DNA from: an uncultured Lachnospiraceae bacterium
GTDB taxonomy: Bacteria > Bacillota > Clostridia > Lachnospirales > Lachnospiraceae
Direction: 5' to 3'
DNA: 35,345 nt
NCBI GenBank assembly: GCA_900316665.1
Contig: ONDV01000023.1
Coordinates: 1 to 35,345, forward strand
Shown here: piece by piece, positions 16,595-23,567 of the stretch
How the letters are laid out: the number at the start of each line of letters is the position of its first letter
Numbering within the stretch: position 1 is the stretch's first letter
The notes under the pieces: model-generated
Told to the model about the DNA's origin: nothing
What the model saw: the letters and a program-made list of their open reading frames with translations, nothing else
Databases searched by the model: none
Position numbers and translations under genes: made by a program

Positions 16595-16840
16595 ATGAGA
16601 AAGAAATATATAGACGTAGAGGTCATGTGTTCCGGCGGAACGATCCGGCCGCTCCGGATCCATCGGGCGGACGGCAGTATTCTTCCGATAAAACGGACAC
16701 TGCATACAGCCTCTCCTGTTGATCATGAGTTCGAAGGAATTCGCTACACGGTTTTGATCGGTAGTGCGGAAGAATATATGTATCTGGACGGCAAGCGTTG
16801 GTACGTGGACCCGTCCTTTGGTAAGGAGGATACCAGTTGA
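16595..16840 (+). CDS. small hypothetical protein (81 aa)
   Basis: ATG 16595 follows GGGGAAGAACG. The sequence is mostly beta strands (MRKKYIDVEVMCSGG, IRPLRIHRADGSILPIKRTL, YTVLIGSAEEYMYLDGKRWY), like a small beta barrel. No membrane segment or motif. Its last four bases (TTGA) overlap the TTG start of the ImmA gene, implying translational coupling and perhaps a functional pair. I do not recognise the family. Confidence 0.6.
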   Translation: MRKKYIDVEVMCSGGTIRPLRIHRADGSILPIKRTLHTASPVDHEFEGIRYTVLIGSAEEYMYLDGKRWYVDPSFGKEDTS

Positions 16841-17556
16841 AAGATTATATTCCCAACCGTGAGCTGGAGGAACTCGGCAACGGACTTGTATCCAGCTTTA
16901 TTAAATGGTCTCGCATGAGTCATGCACCGAAGTGCATCGACATTGTAGGAATTGCAGAATTTCTTGGATTAAATGTAGTATATGAACACTTTGCCGAAGA
17001 CGAACCGGATAAGATCGGATTTTTGTCAGATGGCAAAACACCGCTGAAGGTCCGGCGGAACGGAAAGGTCGTCTCATTTCCTTTCCCTTTGGGGACGATC
17101 GTTCTGGACACGGTCCTTCGCGCCGATGCGGAAAGCGGCAGACGCCGTTTTACCATCGCACATGAAATTGCACATTACGTGATCTGCAAGCATAACCCCG
17201 TGCCGCAGTTTCACCGAATATATGATACTACGCGGAATTATACCGCGGAAGAAATGAAACGGCATCTGACCGTAGAGGAAATGCAGGCTGACCGCCTGGC
17301 AGCCGTGATCCTGATGCCGGAGGCAACCGTAAAGAAAGCCCTGCTTGATTTTCACAGAGGGTATCCGGTTGCGGTATACGGTCAAAATATCATCAACGGG
17401 GATGACAGGAAGATGATCCACAGGATGGCAGGATGCCTCGGGGTTTCATTTACGGCATTGTTCATCCGCCTCAAGGAACTGGGCCTACTGGACTACAGGC
17501 CGGTTACGGAATATGTGGACACGACGCTGAGAGGAGGTGCTCTGCCGTGGGCCTAA
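16837..17556 (+). CDS. ImmA/IrrE-family metallopeptidase
   Basis: 239 residues from TTG 16837, chosen because TAAGGAGG sits 8 nt upstream and the start overlaps the previous stop as TTGA. Residues 100-118 carry the zinc site RRRFTIAHEIAHYVICKH (HExxH = His109, Glu110, His113), and Glu148 in VEEMQADRLAA is the likely third ligand. ImmA-type proteases cleave phage or ICE repressors, as ICEBs1 ImmA cuts ImmR. Here the nearby LexA-like repressor is the obvious candidate partner, although that protein may also cleave itself. The C-terminal ~70 residues are a typical ImmA helical region. Confidence 0.85.
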   Translation: MKDYIPNRELEELGNGLVSSFIKWSRMSHAPKCIDIVGIAEFLGLNVVYEHFAEDEPDKIGFLSDGKTPLKVRRNGKVVSFPFPLGTIVLDTVLRADAESGRRRFTIAHEIAHYVICKHNPVPQFHRIYDTTRNYTAEEMKRHLTVEEMQADRLAAVILMPEATVKKALLDFHRGYPVAVYGQNIINGDDRKMIHRMAGCLGVSFTALFIRLKELGLLDYRPVTEYVDTTLRGGALPWA

Positions 17557-17822
17557 GCTACAGGGACTACTCTCCTTCTGAAGATGTCATGCGGAAACTG
17601 GATCTGTCAAGAAGGCGGGCTGCCGAAGTACAGACGCGGGATGTCAGATGCCCGTACTGCCACCGGCTGATTGCCATCATCCCGGTCGACCAGACGGATC
17701 TGATCTTCCCGAAATGCCAGAAATGCAAATTTGACGGACCGCTGGATCCCCGGTACTTCCGGAGGATGAAGGCTTACAGGGACTACTTCAGCAGCAGATC
17801 ATGGAAGAAGCCGGTCCGGTGA
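17547..17822 (+). CDS. zinc-binding small protein (91 aa)
   Basis: Start chosen at GTG 17547, 9 nt after GAGGAGG (17531-17537), overlapping the ImmA 3' end by 10 bases; an upstream in-frame ATG at 17433 lies deep inside ImmA and is less likely. C-x2-C pairs in VRCPYCHRLI and FPKCQKCKFDG form a zinc ribbon, followed by a basic tail (YFRRMKAYRDYFSSRSWKK). Coupled to ImmA by overlap. Function unknown; the fold suggests nucleic-acid binding. Confidence 0.65.
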   Translation: MGLSYRDYSPSEDVMRKLDLSRRRAAEVQTRDVRCPYCHRLIAIIPVDQTDLIFPKCQKCKFDGPLDPRYFRRMKAYRDYFSSRSWKKPVR

Positions 17823-17965
17823 AGAGCTCCGCCGGCATTTCAATCAAGTAACAAGATAACCTGTGGGCCTGCCGTCTATAGCAGACCCTGATAACAAAAA
17901 CTGAACATCAACATCATCGACTTTTAATCGAGCATGCAGAGCCGGTCTTAGGATCGCGACTACCG
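17823..17965. other. intergenic leader region
   Basis: No gene seen. An imperfect stem GGGCCTGC...GCAGACCC (17865-17888 approximately) and a CGACTTTTAATCG motif lie ahead of the terminator. The latter resembles an anticodon arm but no tRNA folds around it. Confidence 0.3.
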
Positions 17966-18037
17966 AGCGCCGTACGAAGTCGGATCACAGATAAGATGAT
18001 TTCTTTTCTGTGATCCGTTTCGACGGCGCTTTTTTTG
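17966..18037 (+). terminator. long rho-independent terminator
   Basis: AGCGCCGT...GGATCACAGA pairs with TCTGTGATCC...ACGGCGCT to form a stem of over 20 bp with small bulges, then TTTTTTTT (18030-18037). It ends the LexA-ImmA block. Confidence 0.85.
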
Positions 18038-18072
18038 TGCTCTGATGCTTCGTGCGACGATTGACAGCCAAC

Positions 18073-18105
18073 CCCTTCCCGGCAGTTGCTGCGGAAGGGA
18101 TTTTT
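18073..18105 (+). terminator. second rho-independent terminator
   Basis: CCCTTCC (18073-18079) pairs with GGAAGGG (18093-18099), with an inner GCAG/CTGC stem, then ATTTTT. A TTGACA lies just upstream at 18061-18066, so this could also be an attenuator on the leader of the sigma-like gene. Confidence 0.7.
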
Positions 18106-18138
18106 AATGCGCAAACAGGCTGTCAGATTCGCCCGTTA

Positions 18139-18189
18139 TCCGTGATTTCCGGATTTTTGGAAACCGACAACTTTCAAAAATCACGGAGG
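18139..18189 (+). promoter_or_regulatory. hairpin occluding the ribosome binding site of the sigma-like gene
   Basis: TCCGTGATTT (18139-18148) is perfectly complementary to AAATCACGGA (18178-18187), and the latter overlaps the GGAGG ribosome binding site (18185-18189). An inner TTTCC/GGAAA stem could compete. Folding would hide the site, as in translational attenuators. Confidence 0.55.
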
Positions 18190-18196
18190 AAAAATC

Positions 18197-18625
18197 ATGG
18201 ATAAAAAAATTGAATACAGATACGAATACGCAAACGGTGATGTGGTCGTCCTGACGGCGGAAGGCGGAGCTGCCGACCGCACCCATCAGATCTCGGAGGA
18301 ATGGATCCGCATTCTCGAGGAGTTGGACCGCATCGATTACAACAGCAACCAGACCGAAACCAGGCGTCACTGCTCGCTGGATGCCTATGATCCCGACGAG
18401 TATTATCTCGCGGCAGTTCATGACGGTTTCGATGAGCTGGAATGCGCTGAGACCTGGGAACTGATGAAGGAGAAGCTGACAGAGCGTGAGCAGCTGATCG
18501 CCGAACGGTATTTCATCAAAGGATATAAACCGAAAGAGATCGCGGAGATCTTTGGTATCACTCCCCGGAGGGTACAGCAGATCGTCCGGACGATTCAGAA
18601 AAAGTTGAAAAACTTTTCAAAATGA
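18197..18625 (+). CDS. sigma-70 region 4-type regulator
   Basis: 142 residues from ATG 18197 (CACGGAGGAAAAATC upstream). The N-terminal half is variable and acidic. Residues ~95-140 read TEREQLIAERYFIKGYKPKE followed by IAEIFGITPRRVQQI, a sigma-70 region 4 helix-turn-helix. Proteins of this size with only region 4 are common in Tn916-like and Lachnospiraceae mobile islands, where they activate transfer or excision genes; no region 2 is visible, so it is not a complete sigma factor. Probable activator of the downstream block to 22339. Its translation may be controlled by the upstream hairpin. Confidence 0.8.
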   Translation: MDKKIEYRYEYANGDVVVLTAEGGAADRTHQISEEWIRILEELDRIDYNSNQTETRRHCSLDAYDPDEYYLAAVHDGFDELECAETWELMKEKLTEREQLIAERYFIKGYKPKEIAEIFGITPRRVQQIVRTIQKKLKNFSK

Positions 18626-18701
18626 TTTCGTTTTCGGCCTCTCCCGTGACCTATAAGTGGAAGGCAAAACTTCCGCCGCACATTGACAACTGAATACACA
18701 C

Positions 18702-18939
18702 TTATCAGGTACTTTCCTCTGTGGGAGCGGATACGCTCCAGCCGCAGGGAGATGCGCGGGGACCCCGAAAGGGCGAGCGGCAAACATCCTCCCGAAAACC
18801 GGACGGCAACCGGCCGGCGATGAAACACAGAAGGGACAATGATACTTCCGTTCCGTTTCGGGATAAGCGGAGCGGCCCGGCGAGAACCGCGGGGAGGCTG
18901 GAACCCTATGGAGTAGGCAAGCCGCCTGCCGCCTGATAA
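18702..18939 (+). ncRNA. candidate structured RNA, ~238 nt
   Basis: A long-range perfect 8-bp closing stem TTATCAGG (18702-18709)/CCTGATAA (18932-18939) encloses a GC-rich region. Inside are GGAGCG-GATA-CGCTCC (18724-18739), CCC-GAAA-GGG (18764-18773), GCCGC/GCGGC, GGGAGATG/CATCCTCCC and TCTGTG/CACAGA pairings. A TTGACA lies at 18683-18688, ahead of it. It lies between the sigma-like gene and the first MazF-like gene. A frame at 18721-18936 is open, but its protein looks like random GC-rich sequence. I cannot match it to a named RNA family. Confidence 0.5.
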
Positions 18940-19080
18940 CATTCCCCGGATCCTGGGGTGATCGTGGATAAATACAGGACGAGCATATTCGATGTTAACG
19001 AGCAGGGCAGGTTTCCAAAAGGAGGCTGCTCTGCCGATTACATCACACATACTTTAAAGAGCCATTTCAAGGGAGGGTCA

Positions 19081-19479
19081 ATGCTTTACAGGAAAAAGGA
19101 AATGCATGACGGATGGGTCTTCCGCAGGGGAGACATCTATCTTGCCAACCTGAATCCCTTTCGGGGATCGGAACAGGGAGGCACCCGGCCGGTTCTTGTT
19201 CTTCAGAACAATGCCGGCAATTTATTTGCACCGACGCTGATCATCGCGCCGATTACATCACAGCTCCATAAACTCGGACAGCCGACACATTACCTGATCA
19301 GAAAAGAAGGCGGTCTTTTTCGGGATTCCATGGTGGAGCTGGAGCAGATCCGGACGATCGACAAGAGCCGGGTCGAGTTCTATATCGGAAGGATCAGCAG
19401 AGAGACCATGAGAAAGATCGATGAAGTGATTACAGTCAGCCTCGGCATGGAGGTGATCGAGGATGTGGAGGCACCATGA
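19081..19479 (+). CDS. MazF/PemK-like endoribonuclease (1)
   Basis: 132 residues from ATG 19081 behind GGGAGGGTCA. A longer form starting near GTG 18964 is open and protein-like, so the start is not certain. Residues ~17-60 carry VFRRGDIYLANLNPFRG followed by GTRPVLVLQN, the MazF/PemK SH3-like core with the RPVLV strand; then LIIAPITSQLHKLG and SMVELEQIRTIDKSRV. MazF proteins cut mRNA at short sequences and are held by an antitoxin. No typical AbrB-like MazE lies upstream. The next ORF overlaps its stop as ATGA. Confidence 0.8.
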   Translation: MLYRKKEMHDGWVFRRGDIYLANLNPFRGSEQGGTRPVLVLQNNAGNLFAPTLIIAPITSQLHKLGQPTHYLIRKEGGLFRDSMVELEQIRTIDKSRVEFYIGRISRETMRKIDEVITVSLGMEVIEDVEAP

Positions 19480-19739
19480 AAGAGAATATATCAATGAAAA
19501 AGGACCCGATGGTCATGACGTTATGCGGCAGATGTCTGTCGCAGTTTTATTTTGCAAATTGCTACAGGATCCGAAGAGCGGATGAATACCAGTGTATTAA
19601 AGAGGACTGCACATACTGCGGCTGCAGAAAAGGATATGACTACTGCATTTATCCGAAAAGAAACCGGATCATGAACAGCGGACATCATCAGCAGATCAGA
19701 GGAGGAAGAGACATATGTTGTATCAGGACAGCGTGTTGA
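19476..19739 (+). CDS. cysteine-rich small protein between two MazF-like genes
   Basis: 87 residues from ATG 19476, overlapping the stop of the first MazF-like gene (ATGA); ATG 19494 is an alternative. Cysteines are arranged as LCGRCLSQFYFANCY, YQCIKEDCTYCGCRKGYDYC, suggesting a double zinc knuckle. The last 8 codons overlap the next gene start. Tight coupling to both MazF-like genes makes it a candidate regulatory or antitoxin partner, but nothing in its sequence proves that. Confidence 0.6.
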   Translation: MKENISMKKDPMVMTLCGRCLSQFYFANCYRIRRADEYQCIKEDCTYCGCRKGYDYCIYPKRNRIMNSGHHQQIRGGRDICCIRTAC

Positions 19740-20110
19740 AAGAAAACTGGACGTTCCGCCGCGGCGAACTGTATATGGTCGATCACAAGCGCGGCCAGCG
19801 GCCGAGGGAAAGCACGGTAGAGATTTCCGTCGTTCTCTGGCCGGAGGAACAGACCGAGACGACCAAATGGTATATGGTTGCTCCGCTCACGCTCGATGTG
19901 ACCGGGAAGGATCAGGCAACGGATGTGATCGTAAGAGACAAGCGTGATATCGGAAAACCTTTTGCGGTGACGCTGGTACATGCCCATATGGTGGCGGACT
20001 ATCAGCTCCTCTCCTACGTCGGACGGCTGAACGACCGGACAATGGCGAAGATCATCAAACAGATGAAAGAAGTTCTTGCGGATTACTGTGATATCAATAC
20101 AGCCAAATAA
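19715..20110 (+). CDS. MazF/PemK-like protein (2)
   Basis: 131 residues from ATG 19715 after GAGGAGGAAGAG. The core resembles the first gene: WTFRRGELYMVDHKRGQRPR, then VEISVVLWPEE, YMVAPLTLDVTG, VTLVHAHMVADYQLLSYVGR. The RPVLV strand of MazF is replaced by VEISVVLW, so this copy is diverged and may be inactive or a regulatory partner. It overlaps the preceding cysteine-rich ORF by 25 nt. Second of a MazF-like pair; activity uncertain. Confidence 0.7.
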   Translation: MLYQDSVLKENWTFRRGELYMVDHKRGQRPRESTVEISVVLWPEEQTETTKWYMVAPLTLDVTGKDQATDVIVRDKRDIGKPFAVTLVHAHMVADYQLLSYVGRLNDRTMAKIIKQMKEVLADYCDINTAK

Positions 20111-20140
20111 TCCATTTCATTCATGCATCACTCCTTCAGT

Positions 20141-20167
20141 GGCGCAGCCGGTTAAAGCAGCTGCGCC
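20141..20167 (+). other. GC-rich stem-loop upstream of first excisionase-like gene
   Basis: GGCGCAGC (20141-20148) and GCTGCGCC (20160-20167) form a perfect 8-bp stem with an 11-nt loop, between the second MazF-like gene and the 20207 gene. There is no U-run, so it could be a weak terminator or leader structure. Confidence 0.4.
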
Positions 20168-20206
20168 CTTACATAACAATCAGAACCGTGCAGGGAGGCA
20201 CAGTAC

Positions 20207-20380
20207 ATGGAAGAAAAAAGAGTTTACAGAGTTTATGAGATCCAGGAGATTCTTGGGATCGGCCAGAATACAGCTTATACGCTGGTAAGAAGGAAATTGT
20301 TCCACAGCGTTCAGATCGGTGATCATATCCGTATCTCGAAGAAAAGCTTTGACCGCTGGATGGAACAGATGACGGGTTGA
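20207..20380 (+). CDS. excisionase-like DNA-binding protein (1)
   Basis: 57 residues from ATG 20207 (site GGGAGG at 20194). EEKRVYRVYEIQEILGIGQN and TAYTLVRRKLFHSVQIGDHI are a MerR-type winged helix of the HTH_17/excisionase kind, ending RISKKSFDRWMEQMTG. Excisionases bind bent att DNA and direct the tyrosine integrase to excision. It is the first of three related genes ahead of the integrase; it is closest to the second (shared EKRVYRVYEIQEILGIG and RISKKSFD). Confidence 0.75.
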   Translation: MEEKRVYRVYEIQEILGIGQNTAYTLVRRKLFHSVQIGDHIRISKKSFDRWMEQMTG

Positions 20381-20441
20381 TTGTCAAGGATGCCGATGAG
20401 ACCGGCGACAAAGTATGCAGGATCGGATGCTCTCGATAAGA

Positions 20442-20481
20442 TGCAGACAGAAGCAAAAAACAACACTGTCTGCAAAGGAGG
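20442..20481 (+). promoter_or_regulatory. leader hairpin abutting ribosome binding site of second excisionase-like gene
   Basis: TGCAGACAG (20442-20450) pairs perfectly with CTGTCTGCA (20466-20474), and the AAAGGAGGG ribosome binding site begins at the last base of the stem. The gene itself starts at 20491. Confidence 0.5.
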
Positions 20482-20490
20482 GCATGACAA

Positions 20491-20676
20491 ATGAATGAAA
20501 AGCGGGTCTATCGTGTTTATGAAATTCAGGAGATTCTGGGAATAGGTGAACGAACAGTATATACGCTTGTCGGGAAAGACTATTTTCGCAGTGTAAGAAT
20601 CGGAGGCAGTATAAGGATTTCCAAAAAGAGTTTTGACGCATGGTTCAATTCTCTTTTTGAGAAGGAATCGGCATGA
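20491..20676 (+). CDS. excisionase-like DNA-binding protein (2)
   Basis: 61 residues from ATG 20491 behind GGAGGGC. NEKRVYRVYEIQEILGIGER, TVYTLVGKDYFRSVRIGGSI, then RISKKSFDAWFNSLFEKESA. The winged-helix fold is the same as in the first copy, with about two thirds identity by eye, so they are a recent tandem duplicate. In the recognition region, Leu-Val-Arg-Arg-Lys becomes Leu-Val-Gly-Lys-Asp, so the copies may bind different sites. Confidence 0.75.
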   Translation: MNEKRVYRVYEIQEILGIGERTVYTLVGKDYFRSVRIGGSIRISKKSFDAWFNSLFEKESA

Positions 20677-20694
20677 AGAAGGGAGGACGTATAA

Positions 20695-20967
20695 ATGAAT
20701 AGTTTAGAGGAAAGAATCAGGCAGTTTAATGAAGATGTTACATCCGGAAAGATCGGAACGCCGGCACGGGGTAAAAAAGTGTACACCGTCCCTGAGATCC
20801 AGGATATTCTCGATATCGGCAGGGCCTCTGCATACCGGCTGGTCCGGTCCGGCCAGTTCAAGACCATTCAAATCGGCGGAAGCATCCGCGTTTTAAAGGA
20901 TAGCTTTGATGAATGGCTCGACGGACTTGAGGAAAAGGAGGCGGCTGCTGATGGCATCGATATTTAA
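20695..20967 (+). CDS. excisionase-like DNA-binding protein (3)
   Basis: 90 residues from ATG 20695 (site GGGAGG). An N-terminal extension of ~27 residues (LEERIRQFNEDVTSGKIGT) precedes the winged helix KKVYTVPEIQDILDIGRAS, AYRLVRSGQFKTIQIGGSIR, VLKDSFDEWLDGLEE. More diverged than copies 1 and 2. Its last 17 bases overlap the integrase start at 20951, the usual xis-int arrangement, so this is the best candidate for the true directionality factor. Confidence 0.8.
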   Translation: MNSLEERIRQFNEDVTSGKIGTPARGKKVYTVPEIQDILDIGRASAYRLVRSGQFKTIQIGGSIRVLKDSFDEWLDGLEEKEAAADGIDI

Positions 20968-22339
20968 GCGCAGGGGAAAATACTCGGTCGTTTACCGATA
21001 TACGGATGAAGAAGGGAAGGAACGCCAGAAATGGGAAACTTTCAGCACAGAAAAAGAAGCAAAGGCCCGAAAACGGCAGGTGGAGCAGAAAATGGCAGAC
21101 CACTCCTTTGTGGTGCCGACTGCGAAGACCCTTCATGATCTTCTGGAAGAATATCTTGCTACATATGGCGTGAGCACATGGGCGATGTCTACTTATGACG
21201 GCAATGCTGCCCTGATCCGGAACTATGTAGAGCCACTTATCGGCGACGTGAAGCTTTCGGATCTGACACCGCGCTTTATGGACCAGTATTACAGAGATCT
21301 CCGTAATGTGAAGGCAATCTATTGTAATAACAGAAAACCCAAGGGCGAGTATGTTACTCCGAATACAGTCCGGGAGATCCACAAGGTACTGCGCACGGCT
21401 TTTAATCATGCTGTGCGCTGGGGCCTGATGGAACACAATCCCGTGGATCATGCCATCCTGCCGAAGGTTCCGAAAGTGGAACGGCCGGTATGGGATGCCG
21501 ACGACCTGATGAAGGCTATGGACAACTGCAAGGATGATACCCTTGCCCTTGCCATTAATCTGGCATTCTCCTGCTCTCTCCGGATCGGGGAAATGCTGGG
21601 TCTTACCTGGGATTGCATTGATGTTTCACCGGAAGCTGTTACCAACGGAGAAGCATATATTTACGTTAATAAAGAGTTGCAGCGCTGTATGCGGGATACG
21701 CTGGAAAAAGTCGACAACAAAGGTGTGATCTATAAGTTCCCGCCGCTTATCCGGAGCACCCATTCAGTGCTGCTCTTAAAAGAACCGAAGACGAAAACCA
21801 GTGTCCGGAAGATCTATCTTCCGAAAACCGTGGCAGAAATGCTGATCAAAACAAAGCAGGAGCAGGATAATCTCAAGGAACTGGTCGGGGATGAGTATAC
21901 GGACTATAATCTCGTCTTTGCATTCAACAACGGGCGGCCGATTGAAGCGAGGAATATCACAAAGGCATTTGAAAAGCTGATCAAGGATAATGATCTGCCG
22001 AGAGTCGTATTTCACAGTCTGCGTCACTCCAGCATTTCCTATAAGCTGAAACTTACCGGCGGCGATATCAAGGCTGTTCAGGGGGACTCCGGCCATGCGC
22101 AGGTCAAGATGGTGACAGATGTTTATTCACATGTTTTTGAAGATGACCGGGTCAAGAATGCACGGCTGATCGAGGAGACATTTTATTCCGGACGCAAGGG
22201 AACATCAGAGACAGGGCCGGCGGATGTAAAGAATCCGGTATCGGAACAGCCGGAGGAAACAGATGCAGAGAAGCTTCTGAAGCTTCTTCAGAAGCCGGAA
22301 ATGGCAGCGTTGGTGAAGACGTTGGCGGGTTCATTATGA
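20951..22339 (+). CDS. tyrosine recombinase / island integrase
   Basis: 462 residues from ATG 20951, preceded by AAAAGGAGG (20934-20942) and overlapping the third excisionase-like gene. N-terminal AP2-like arm-binding part (SIFKRRGKYSVVYRYTDEEG, 1-50), SAM-like core-binding domain (~55-165), then the catalytic domain with Arg211 (SLRIGEMLGL), a Lys in the 280-288 hairpin, His355-x2-Arg358 (HSLRHS), His382 (GHAQVKM) and nucleophile Tyr392 (DVYSHV). All six residues of the Int family are present, so it should be active. It resembles integrases of Tn916/ICE-type elements. The tail (400-462) is acidic and helical. A terminator follows at 22352. Confidence 0.92.
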   Translation: MASIFKRRGKYSVVYRYTDEEGKERQKWETFSTEKEAKARKRQVEQKMADHSFVVPTAKTLHDLLEEYLATYGVSTWAMSTYDGNAALIRNYVEPLIGDVKLSDLTPRFMDQYYRDLRNVKAIYCNNRKPKGEYVTPNTVREIHKVLRTAFNHAVRWGLMEHNPVDHAILPKVPKVERPVWDADDLMKAMDNCKDDTLALAINLAFSCSLRIGEMLGLTWDCIDVSPEAVTNGEAYIYVNKELQRCMRDTLEKVDNKGVIYKFPPLIRSTHSVLLLKEPKTKTSVRKIYLPKTVAEMLIKTKQEQDNLKELVGDEYTDYNLVFAFNNGRPIEARNITKAFEKLIKDNDLPRVVFHSLRHSSISYKLKLTGGDIKAVQGDSGHAQVKMVTDVYSHVFEDDRVKNARLIEETFYSGRKGTSETGPADVKNPVSEQPEETDAEKLLKLLQKPEMAALVKTLAGSL

Positions 22340-22351
22340 TAATAAAAATAC

Positions 22352-22401
22352 ATAGCAGGCAGTTGCTTGTCAGAGATGATGAGCAGCTGCCTGCTATTTT
22401 T
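22352..22401 (+). terminator. rho-independent terminator after integrase
   Basis: ATAGCAGGCAG (22352-22362) pairs perfectly with CTGCCTGCTAT (22387-22397), followed by TTTTT. Confidence 0.9.
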
Positions 22402-22422
22402 ATGTTGTTTTTGCAAAGAATG

Positions 22423-22459
22423 ACAGAAAGTGTCTATAGAAAAATGATATACTGTCTGT
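22423..22459 (+). promoter_or_regulatory. extended -10 promoter flanked by inverted repeat
   Basis: TGATATACT (extended -10, TATACT at 22448-22453) has no good -35. ACAGAAAGT (22423-22431) and ACTGTCTGT (22451-22459) form an imperfect 9-bp inverted repeat that overlaps the -10, as an operator would. It drives the zinc-ribbon gene at 22514. Confidence 0.45.
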
Positions 22460-22513
22460 AATGAATCACAAAATCATCTTCATACCAGACTATGAAAGGC
22501 GAGAGGGAAAAAC

Positions 22514-22660
22514 ATGAAGTGTCCAAGATGCGGAGCAACGATGACCGGTGGAATTTGTAATAACTGCGGTTTTCCGATGAATCGATGCAGAACAATAATT
22601 GCAATTTCCGTTCCGGGTAATTATAGAATCAATCATACTAAGAAGTTGGTGGTTAAATGA
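22514..22660 (+). CDS. 48-aa zinc-ribbon protein (paralogue 2)
   Basis: ATG 22514 after GAGAGGGAAAAAC. MKCPRCGATMTGGICNNCGF, then PMNRCRTIIAISVPGN and a short basic tail. It has exactly the length of, and the same CPRCG-x2-M-x-GGIC-x-NCGFPM core as, the gene at 10409. Here too it directly precedes AT-rich acidic genes. It has its own promoter. A zinc ribbon is clear; the role is unknown. Confidence 0.7.
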   Translation: MKCPRCGATMTGGICNNCGFPMNRCRTIIAISVPGNYRINHTKKLVVK

Positions 22661-22733
22661 CATATTTTGTATCCGGAACTAATCAGAACCAATAAAGAAT
22701 AATAGTGGGGTATCCCATATCAAGGAGGTTGCA

Positions 22734-23567
22734 ATGGCAGATATTGGCGCTTTTTTTGAGATGGATTTTCATGCTTCACAAATAGAAGTGGCGATGATTA
22801 AAGATTTAATTATGAAGATGATAGGTGATGAAGAAACGTTTGATTGGCAAATTTCAACTGCAATAAAAGAAAAAGGAACTGCTATATCTTTTAGAACAAA
22901 TGACGAGCTTGGTTTGGCATATAACGCTCTACTGGGCAGATTGCAGTATAGAGAGACGCGATATGGAAGTATTATGGATCCTGATTGGGATCTGACTCAA
23001 GCGCCTATTCTTTTTGCGTTGTTATTTCCAACATCACGTTTTTCGTTAGAAACGAGCATTTTTACTTTTAGCGGAGGGGCAGCACCAGAAGTAATTAAAG
23101 CAACATATGACGGCAAGGAATTAACAGTATCGGGTTGTGACCAGAGTGACGATTATCATCTGCTTGAAGGGAGTTATAATGGAAACGAAGAATTTGAGCG
23201 GCTCTATAATGAATTGGGGTGGGAGACCCCTTTTGCTGAATTTGCGGAAGAACACTTCGGTTATGACCGCAGGTTTGATAATGAATCCAGTGGATATTTA
23301 TTAGATATAATTGATGGACTGCAAGCAAAAAAAATTATCAAAAGTGAAGAAGATTTCTATTGTATTCTTAATGGAGCTACTAAGATTGTTCCGGAACGAG
23401 ATCAGGAGTATGAACGGTCTTTTTTCCAAGAGGAGAATTTACTGGATTGGCTGGTTAGAAAGCAGATTGACAAGAATGTCAGCTTAGAATCGCTCTCAGA
23501 ATATCTTCAGACGCTTGCAGATGATGTAATAACTGAGGGATGTAAAGCGTATTTGATAAAGAAATAG
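22734..23567 (+). CDS. acidic hypothetical protein (277 aa)
   Basis: ATG 22734 behind AAGGAGG. Residues 1-80 alternate helices and strands (FEMDFHASQIEVAMIKDLIM); residues 85-145 (PILFALLFPTSRFSLETSIF, then YDGKELTVSGCD) resemble by eye the centre of the 11896 and 11288 proteins. Residues 150-277 are helical and acidic. No membrane segment or enzyme motif. AT-rich codon use contrasts with the integrase just upstream, suggesting separate acquisition. Follows the zinc ribbon by 73 nt. Function unknown. Confidence 0.6.
   Translation: MADIGAFFEMDFHASQIEVAMIKDLIMKMIGDEETFDWQISTAIKEKGTAISFRTNDELGLAYNALLGRLQYRETRYGSIMDPDWDLTQAPILFALLFPTSRFSLETSIFTFSGGAAPEVIKATYDGKELTVSGCDQSDDYHLLEGSYNGNEEFERLYNELGWETPFAEFAEEHFGYDRRFDNESSGYLLDIIDGLQAKKIIKSEEDFYCILNGATKIVPERDQEYERSFFQEENLLDWLVRKQIDKNVSLESLSEYLQTLADDVITEGCKAYLIKK

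Noticed and set aside
17905..17965. tRNA-like CGACTTTTAATCG arm
   Set aside because: No acceptor stem, D-arm or T-arm with TTCGAAT can be drawn around it.
18721..18936. 71-codon open frame inside the structured region
   Set aside because: Composition is Gly/Arg/Pro-rich without a ribosome binding site, as expected for a GC-rich RNA read as protein, and it lies within the closing stem of the RNA candidate.
18702..18939. Group II intron or hammerhead ribozyme as identity of the structured region
   Set aside because: No domain V-type hairpin, no reverse transcriptase, and no CTGATGA/GAAA core in the right arrangement.
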